A stretch of DNA of 64,000 nucleotides, taken from positions 5,062,217 to 5,126,216 of the forward strand of contig OX639992.1 in the NCBI GenBank assembly GCA_951828515.1. Reading direction: 5' to 3'. Numbering within the stretch: position 1 is the stretch's first letter; every line of letters starts with the position of its first letter. The translations under genes and the position numbers were made by a program. This document shows positions 60,817 through 64,000 of the stretch, piece after piece. This stretch comes from an uncultured Poribacteria bacterium (GTDB lineage Bacteria > Poribacteria > WGA-4E > WGA-3G). Below the pieces are notes generated by a model. That model searched no databases and was not told the DNA's origin. It was given only the letters and a program-made list of their open reading frames with translations.

Positions 60817-62460
60817 TTATTCGTTTTTCGTGAGCAATGGTGTCAGGCTGTTCTCACGCGGTACATACAGGTAGGCGTTCCTGCCAGTGAAGTATTGGGC
60901 GTAGACGTTCTGCCAATCGCTATTTGTCAGTTTCCACCGTGGTGCGGGACCGATTTTAAAATAGACAATATCCGCTTCTTGGAGGTTCTGAAAAGGATAA
61001 TCGCCGATCGGCGCACCTCGGTGTTGAGACACGAAAATAACGGCGTTGTGGATGCCTTGCTCTGCTACCATCGGCGGTAGTTTCTGATAGACAGGACTCC
61101 AATTCTGGTACACTTTCCCAATACGGACATAACTCCACACGATGTTGACACTGAGCAACAGAAAACATATCCCGACACCAATCGCAAGTTCTCGTCTTTG
61201 GAATGGTCTGAACCGCTCATAGAGGATAAATATCCCCCGTGCCGCCAATGGGATGAACCCAAGAAATGTTGACTCGGTGTAATAACGGGCGTTTACAGGC
61301 GTGAATCCCCACGTCGAACCCTCAAAGTAGAAGAAGGCATAAAGCAGTAAATTGCCCACAAGTAAGGCGAGACAGAACACATCGTATCTGTTGTGTGAGC
61401 GGTGGAAGAAGGGTATAAACACCAGGCACCACGGCAGAATTAGCGGTACAAAGGCGATGAACCACGTTACCGATAATTCTATCTCCTTCAATAAATTGTG
61501 GTGATAACTCCCCCAACCGAGCGCGTTAAAACTGATGCTTGGAAGGATATGTCGCCAGGTTCTTTCGATCGCCCATGCCGGTGTAAAAATAAATGCCTGT
61601 TCAAGATCAGGTTCATAACCTTCTGTGCGAACGCCGAAACCAATTTTGTCGTAGGGCTGCGCGACCGTATGCGTGAACATGTATGGACTTTCCGTGAAGT
61701 GTGTGTTCCACGCCATACATACGCCAAGCATCACAATGAATGGAATAAAGAAGAATCCTAACCGTTTCATTGTGGAAGGCAACGCTTGCACCATTTCGTG
61801 TCGTTGTTGCCATTGGGTGAACAGATGGTAAATTGTTAACCCCGCGCCGACAACGCCAAAAACGACCGCCGAGAGTGGGCGTGTATTGAACGCATATCCG
61901 AGCGCAAACCCTGAGAGAAGCGGGTAACCGATCCGCGCGAGAAGAGAGGCTTCGCTTTTACAATTCAGGGTTTTGAGAAGTGTGAGGAGATAGAGCGAAA
62001 GGTAGAAACGACTCACAGGCTCGCTGAACCATGTTGAACCCATCCCAAGTGTTGCTGGCGAAATGAGCGCGAGTACCGCAGCGATGAGGGCGATACCGTT
62101 ATGGATGTCTCCATATATCTCTTTCACAAAAAGGTAGAGAAGCAGCAATGCACCCCCCGTTGCAAGGGCTGGAATCAGCCACGGTGCGCTAATAAATACG
62201 CCGAACATCAGCATCAAGGCATTTCCGAATGGATATTTTGAATACCATTTACCGTTTAGAACGTTGATATGCGGTGAAGAGGAGAACCCGTGTTCCGGTG
62301 GTGCAGGCACCGAAAGTTTACCCTCTGAAAACAGTTTAGCTTGGAATAGATACGAAACAGTGTCTGGCTCAAAGTAGGAGAACTGGAAGTATATACCACA
62401 TAGGAGTACCGATAGCAGTAAACCGAGTATAGAGATGATATAAATAGGTTTAATCTTCAT
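60817..62460 (-). CDS. Multi-spanning membrane protein, GT-C glycosyltransferase-like
   Basis: This 547-residue protein has about ten to twelve transmembrane helices. The first is followed by the loop FEPDTVSYLFQAKLFSEGKL (about 30-50), whose Glu-x-Asp is the acidic motif of GT-C enzymes (ArnT/PMT/GT39-like). GLRMGST-type extracytoplasmic helices (TLGMGSTWFSEPVSRFYLSL) and a soluble C-terminal tail (about 450-547) follow. It would transfer a sugar from a polyprenyl-phosphate donor to an envelope acceptor, which matches the lipid-linked sugar made by the GT2 at 9478-10200, though they are far apart. It could also be an uncharacterised DUF2029-like protein. Confidence 0.65.
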   Translation of the reverse strand: MKIKPIYIISILGLLLSVLLCGIYFQFSYFEPDTVSYLFQAKLFSEGKLSVPAPPEHGFSSSPHINVLNGKWYSKYPFGNALMLMFGVFISAPWLIPALATGGALLLLYLFVKEIYGDIHNGIALIAAVLALISPATLGMGSTWFSEPVSRFYLSLYLLTLLKTLNCKSEASLLARIGYPLLSGFALGYAFNTRPLSAVVFGVVGAGLTIYHLFTQWQQRHEMVQALPSTMKRLGFFFIPFIVMLGVCMAWNTHFTESPYMFTHTVAQPYDKIGFGVRTEGYEPDLEQAFIFTPAWAIERTWRHILPSISFNALGWGSYHHNLLKEIELSVTWFIAFVPLILPWCLVFIPFFHRSHNRYDVFCLALLVGNLLLYAFFYFEGSTWGFTPVNARYYTESTFLGFIPLAARGIFILYERFRPFQRRELAIGVGICFLLLSVNIVWSYVRIGKVYQNWSPVYQKLPPMVAEQGIHNAVIFVSQHRGAPIGDYPFQNLQEADIVYFKIGPAPRWKLTNSDWQNVYAQYFTGRNAYLYVPRENSLTPLLTKNE

Positions 62461-62488
62461 TGCGTTGTTCGGCGGTCTCCAAAAAAAT

Positions 62489-62517
62489 TTGACATTCGTT
62501 TCTCAATGCGGTATAAT
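62489..62517 (+). promoter_or_regulatory. Perfect sigma-70 promoter of the histidine leader
   Basis: TTGACA (62489-62494) and TATAAT (62512-62517) are exactly 17 bp apart. The start would be near 62524, giving a transcript leader of about 296 bases before the HisZ-like gene. Confidence 0.8.
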
Positions 62518-62584
62518 ATCATTAAATTCAATTAAAATCACTGGTTTTTTATAGCAAGTTCCAACTTGCAAGCGATGCGAAAAA

Positions 62585-62638
62585 ATGTGTAACGTTATTG
62601 CATTTAACATTCATCACCATCATTCGGTCCACTTCTGA
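62585..62638 (+). CDS. hisL: Histidine-rich leader peptide (HisL-like)
   Basis: ATG at 62585 to TGA at 62636-62638 encodes MCNVIAFNIHHHHSVHF, with four consecutive His codons (62612-62623) and a fifth at 62630-62632. Five His in 17 residues is far above chance and resembles the his-operon leader peptides of enterobacteria in kind, not in sequence. The stop codon overlaps the 5' side of the antiterminator. The ribosome site is weak (AAGCGATGCGAAAAA). It is a sensor peptide: stalling at the His codons would report low charged tRNA-His. Confidence 0.72.
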   Translation: MCNVIAFNIHHHHSVHF

Positions 62639-62701
62639 GTAGAGCGGATGAGGGGAATATAAATAAATATTTTTGATACGAAGCAAGTCTAACTTGTTTG
62701 G

Positions 62702-62786
62702 ACCCTGGTAAACGAGCCGCTCTCCTCCGTGCCGCATTGTCGGCGCGCGTGAGAAAAAGAGCAAATTGTTTACTGGGTTTTTTTTT
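62702..62786 (+). terminator. Attenuator terminator with nine T's
   Basis: ACCC (62702-62705) pairs with GGGT (62775-62778), GTAAAC (62708-62713) with GTTTAC (62768-62773) and GCTCT (62719-62723) with AGAGC (62758-62762), with an inner GCCG/CGGC stem (62731-62744). Nine T's follow (62778-62786). CCGCTCT (62717-62723) can instead pair with AGAGCGG (62641-62647), and the two pairings exclude each other. Confidence 0.65.
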
Positions 62787-62819
62787 GACTTTCGACCGAA
62801 CCGCAAGGAAAATTAAAAT

Positions 62820-64000
62820 ATGGAAAAGTTTGATAAACCCACCGGGACGAACGATTTTTTACCTGGGCAGATGGCTCAGCGAAATTTTGTTGAAAATATC
62901 GTTCGTGAAACCTTTGAAACCTATGGATACGCACAGGTTCAGACCCCGTTGTTTGAATCCTTTGCACTATTATCCGCACAATCCGGCGAAGAGATCCGTC
63001 ACAAGATGTTCACGTTCGTCGGTTCGGATAGAATAGATTATGCCCTAAGACCTGAGTTGACCGCACCCGTCTGCAGACTCATTGCGAATGGGGACCTAAA
63101 ACACCTCCCCTATCCATATAAACTCTACTACATCGGGCAATGTGTCCGACAAGAACCGATTTCCGATGGTGCGGAAGTAAAGCGGGAATTCCGACAGGCA
63201 GGCGTTGAACTCATTGGACCGGCTTCCGCCCACGCAGACGCTGAAATTATTACGATTCCGATCCGAATCCTTGAGAAACTCGACATCTCACAGACAAAAT
63301 TAAGAATTGGCAACACAGGGGTCTTCCGTGAGATTTTCAAGCAAGGTGCACTTGATCCGAAAGACCAAGCAGAAATGATTTGGGACATTGACCACCTTGT
63401 AAGCCTCCGTAACGAAAGCGAACTTTGGGATCTGGAAACACTGCGGGATGCGCTTAATATGTTGCGTCGTTTACAAGGATTTGACTACCAAGGTACTTAC
63501 AAGATTGGGACCGCCTCGATTCAGGAATTAACCGAAAGCACTGCCCCCGCTTTTGCGGAGAAGTTACCGACAATTGCTGAGGAAACCTATAAGGCGAGAT
63601 GGCACCGTTATTTCAATGTTTCTGAAGAGATCGCACAGTGTTGCATAGATGTTTCAAAGATTTGTGGCGATAAGAACACTGTGATGACAGCATGGGAAAC
63701 GCGTCTTGGGGATGCCGCACAAGCCGCACGTCAAGAACTTCTCGCCCTCTGCGACTGTTTGGAAAACTATGGTATTACAGATTTTGAAATCAATTTGGGT
63801 ATCACGCGCGGATTCGATTTCTATACTGGTACGGTTTTTCAGATCGAGTTATCCGAGAAACGTTTACCGCTTTGTGGCGGTGGAAGGTATGATAACTTAA
63901 TCGCCTCTTTCGGCGGTCCGTCGATGCCTGGTGCTGGGTTCGCGTTTCAATTTGACGCGCTTGTAGAAGCCTTTACTGACACGAACAAGGCAACTGTCAA
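62820..64000 (+). CDS. hisZ: HisZ-like (HisRS-paralogous) protein, cut by the window end
   Basis: About 393 codons are present and the gene runs off the window. It is a class II HisRS-type fold: FDKPTGTNDFLPGQMAQRNF, YALRPELTAPVCRLIA (motif 1/2 region), EFRQAGVELIGPASAHADAE (motif 2), ITRGFDFYTGTVFQIELSE and LCGGGRYDNLIASFGGPSMP. In HisRS motif 2 would read GRYREF and motif 3 GLER. Here these positions are EVKREF and FQFDAL, so I favour HisZ, the regulatory subunit of ATP phosphoribosyltransferase, over HisS. The histidine leader upstream supports a biosynthetic role. The start ATG is preceded by CCGCAAGGAAAATTAAAAT. Confidence 0.65.
   Translation, partial: MEKFDKPTGTNDFLPGQMAQRNFVENIVRETFETYGYAQVQTPLFESFALLSAQSGEEIRHKMFTFVGSDRIDYALRPELTAPVCRLIANGDLKHLPYPYKLYYIGQCVRQEPISDGAEVKREFRQAGVELIGPASAHADAEIITIPIRILEKLDISQTKLRIGNTGVFREIFKQGALDPKDQAEMIWDIDHLVSLRNESELWDLETLRDALNMLRRLQGFDYQGTYKIGTASIQELTESTAPAFAEKLPTIAEETYKARWHRYFNVSEEIAQCCIDVSKICGDKNTVMTAWETRLGDAAQAARQELLALCDCLENYGITDFEINLGITRGFDFYTGTVFQIELSEKRLPLCGGGRYDNLIASFGGPSMPGAGFAFQFDALVEAFTDTNKATV

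Larger units (their letters stand above)
62461..62819 (+). promoter_or_regulatory. Histidine-type attenuator leader region
   Basis: This 359-base non-coding region holds, in order: a perfect promoter (62489-62517), a GCAAGTT/AACTTGC hairpin (about 62554-62569), a 17-codon leader peptide with HHHH (62585-62638), an antiterminator 5' strand AGAGCGG (62641-62647), a terminator (62702-62786) and the CCGCAAGGAAAATTAAAAT ribosome leader. The overall order is that of an amino-acid attenuation leader. Confidence 0.72.

Noticed and set aside
62524-62819. T-box riboswitch for tRNA-His
   Set aside because: The length fits, but the antiterminator core AGGGTGGNACCGCG is absent, and the leader peptide with HHHH and alternative stems explains the region better.
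1-64000. CRISPR array
   Set aside because: No series of equal direct repeats with unique spacers was seen. The dispersed repeats are scattered and palindromic.
1-64000. tRNA or rRNA genes
   Set aside because: I did not find a cloverleaf with a GTTCGAATC-type T loop and matching acceptor stem, or any conserved rRNA stretch. A tRNAscan run would settle this.
62820-64000. Histidyl-tRNA synthetase HisS as the final gene
   Set aside because: Not fully excluded. The motif 2 GRYREF and motif 3 GLER positions are changed (EVKREF, FQFDAL), which favours HisZ, but the missing C-terminus could show an anticodon-binding domain.

Overview
The window looks like a chromosomal segment from an uncultivated bacterium, most probably Candidatus Poribacteria or a close relative. 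This is an inference from gene content and could not be checked by a search. The pointers are several exported LamG proteins, sugar-phosphate isomerase/epimerases, a phytanoyl-CoA dioxygenase-like oxygenase, FG-GAP/UnbV and WD40 proteins, a cohesin/dockerin protein, and gaps full of short dispersed palindromic repeats. Coding is dense on both strands. I saw no rRNA, tRNA or CRISPR array.

Layout. 1-2.4 kb: an M28 peptidase and a Crp/Fnr-type regulator with three TGTGACGT repeats upstream. 2.7-9.4 kb: a defence and toxin-antitoxin island, holding a PD-(D/E)XK-like protein, a PARIS-type pair (ATPase plus DUF4435/TOPRIM), the wreck of a type III restriction-modification locus, a VapC remnant and three antitoxin-like genes behind a consensus promoter. 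A 490-bp IS200/IS605-like element carrying candidate structured RNAs sits inside the wrecked methylase gene, and removing it restores the reading frame. 9.5-28 kb: mostly minus-strand housekeeping and surface genes (GT2, MoxR, a caspase-like/transglutaminase protein, MoaC, FGGY kinase, TrxB, WD40, Ldh2 oxidoreductase, two overlapping methyltransferases, cupin, LamG, FG-GAP, TPR, CMD, TatA). 28.8-37 kb: a plus-strand run (SerA, ATP-grasp-like, PhyH-like, two LamG, Gfo/Idh/MocA, methyltransferase). 37.4-39.8 kb: a composite HEPN/coiled-coil/helicase-like protein. 40-48.6 kb: MFP adaptor, MsrA, HEAT lipoprotein, a two-gene unit of unknown role, a TIM-barrel isomerase, a 1-kb tandem duplication encoding exported beta-sandwich proteins, and an unknown gene. 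48.7-64 kb: PheT-UbiE, a deacetylase-like protein, an orphan N6 methylase, LamG, a radical SAM maturase, a zeta-toxin-like pair, another isomerase, a propeller protein, a cohesin/dockerin protein, a GT-C membrane protein, and the start of a histidine gene (HisZ-like).

The strongest regulatory signal is upstream of that last gene: a consensus promoter, a 17-codon leader peptide containing HHHH, an antiterminator and a terminator with nine T's, in the geometry of a histidine attenuator. A second system-level signal is a shared C-terminal tail of about 16 residues (consensus V-x-P-x-x-[KR]-x-x-x-TW-[GA]-x-x-K) on six exported proteins from two fold types, which may be a sorting or anchoring tag. 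A third theme is dispersed repeats that abut genes and supply ribosome-binding sequence, stop codons or in-frame coding sequence.
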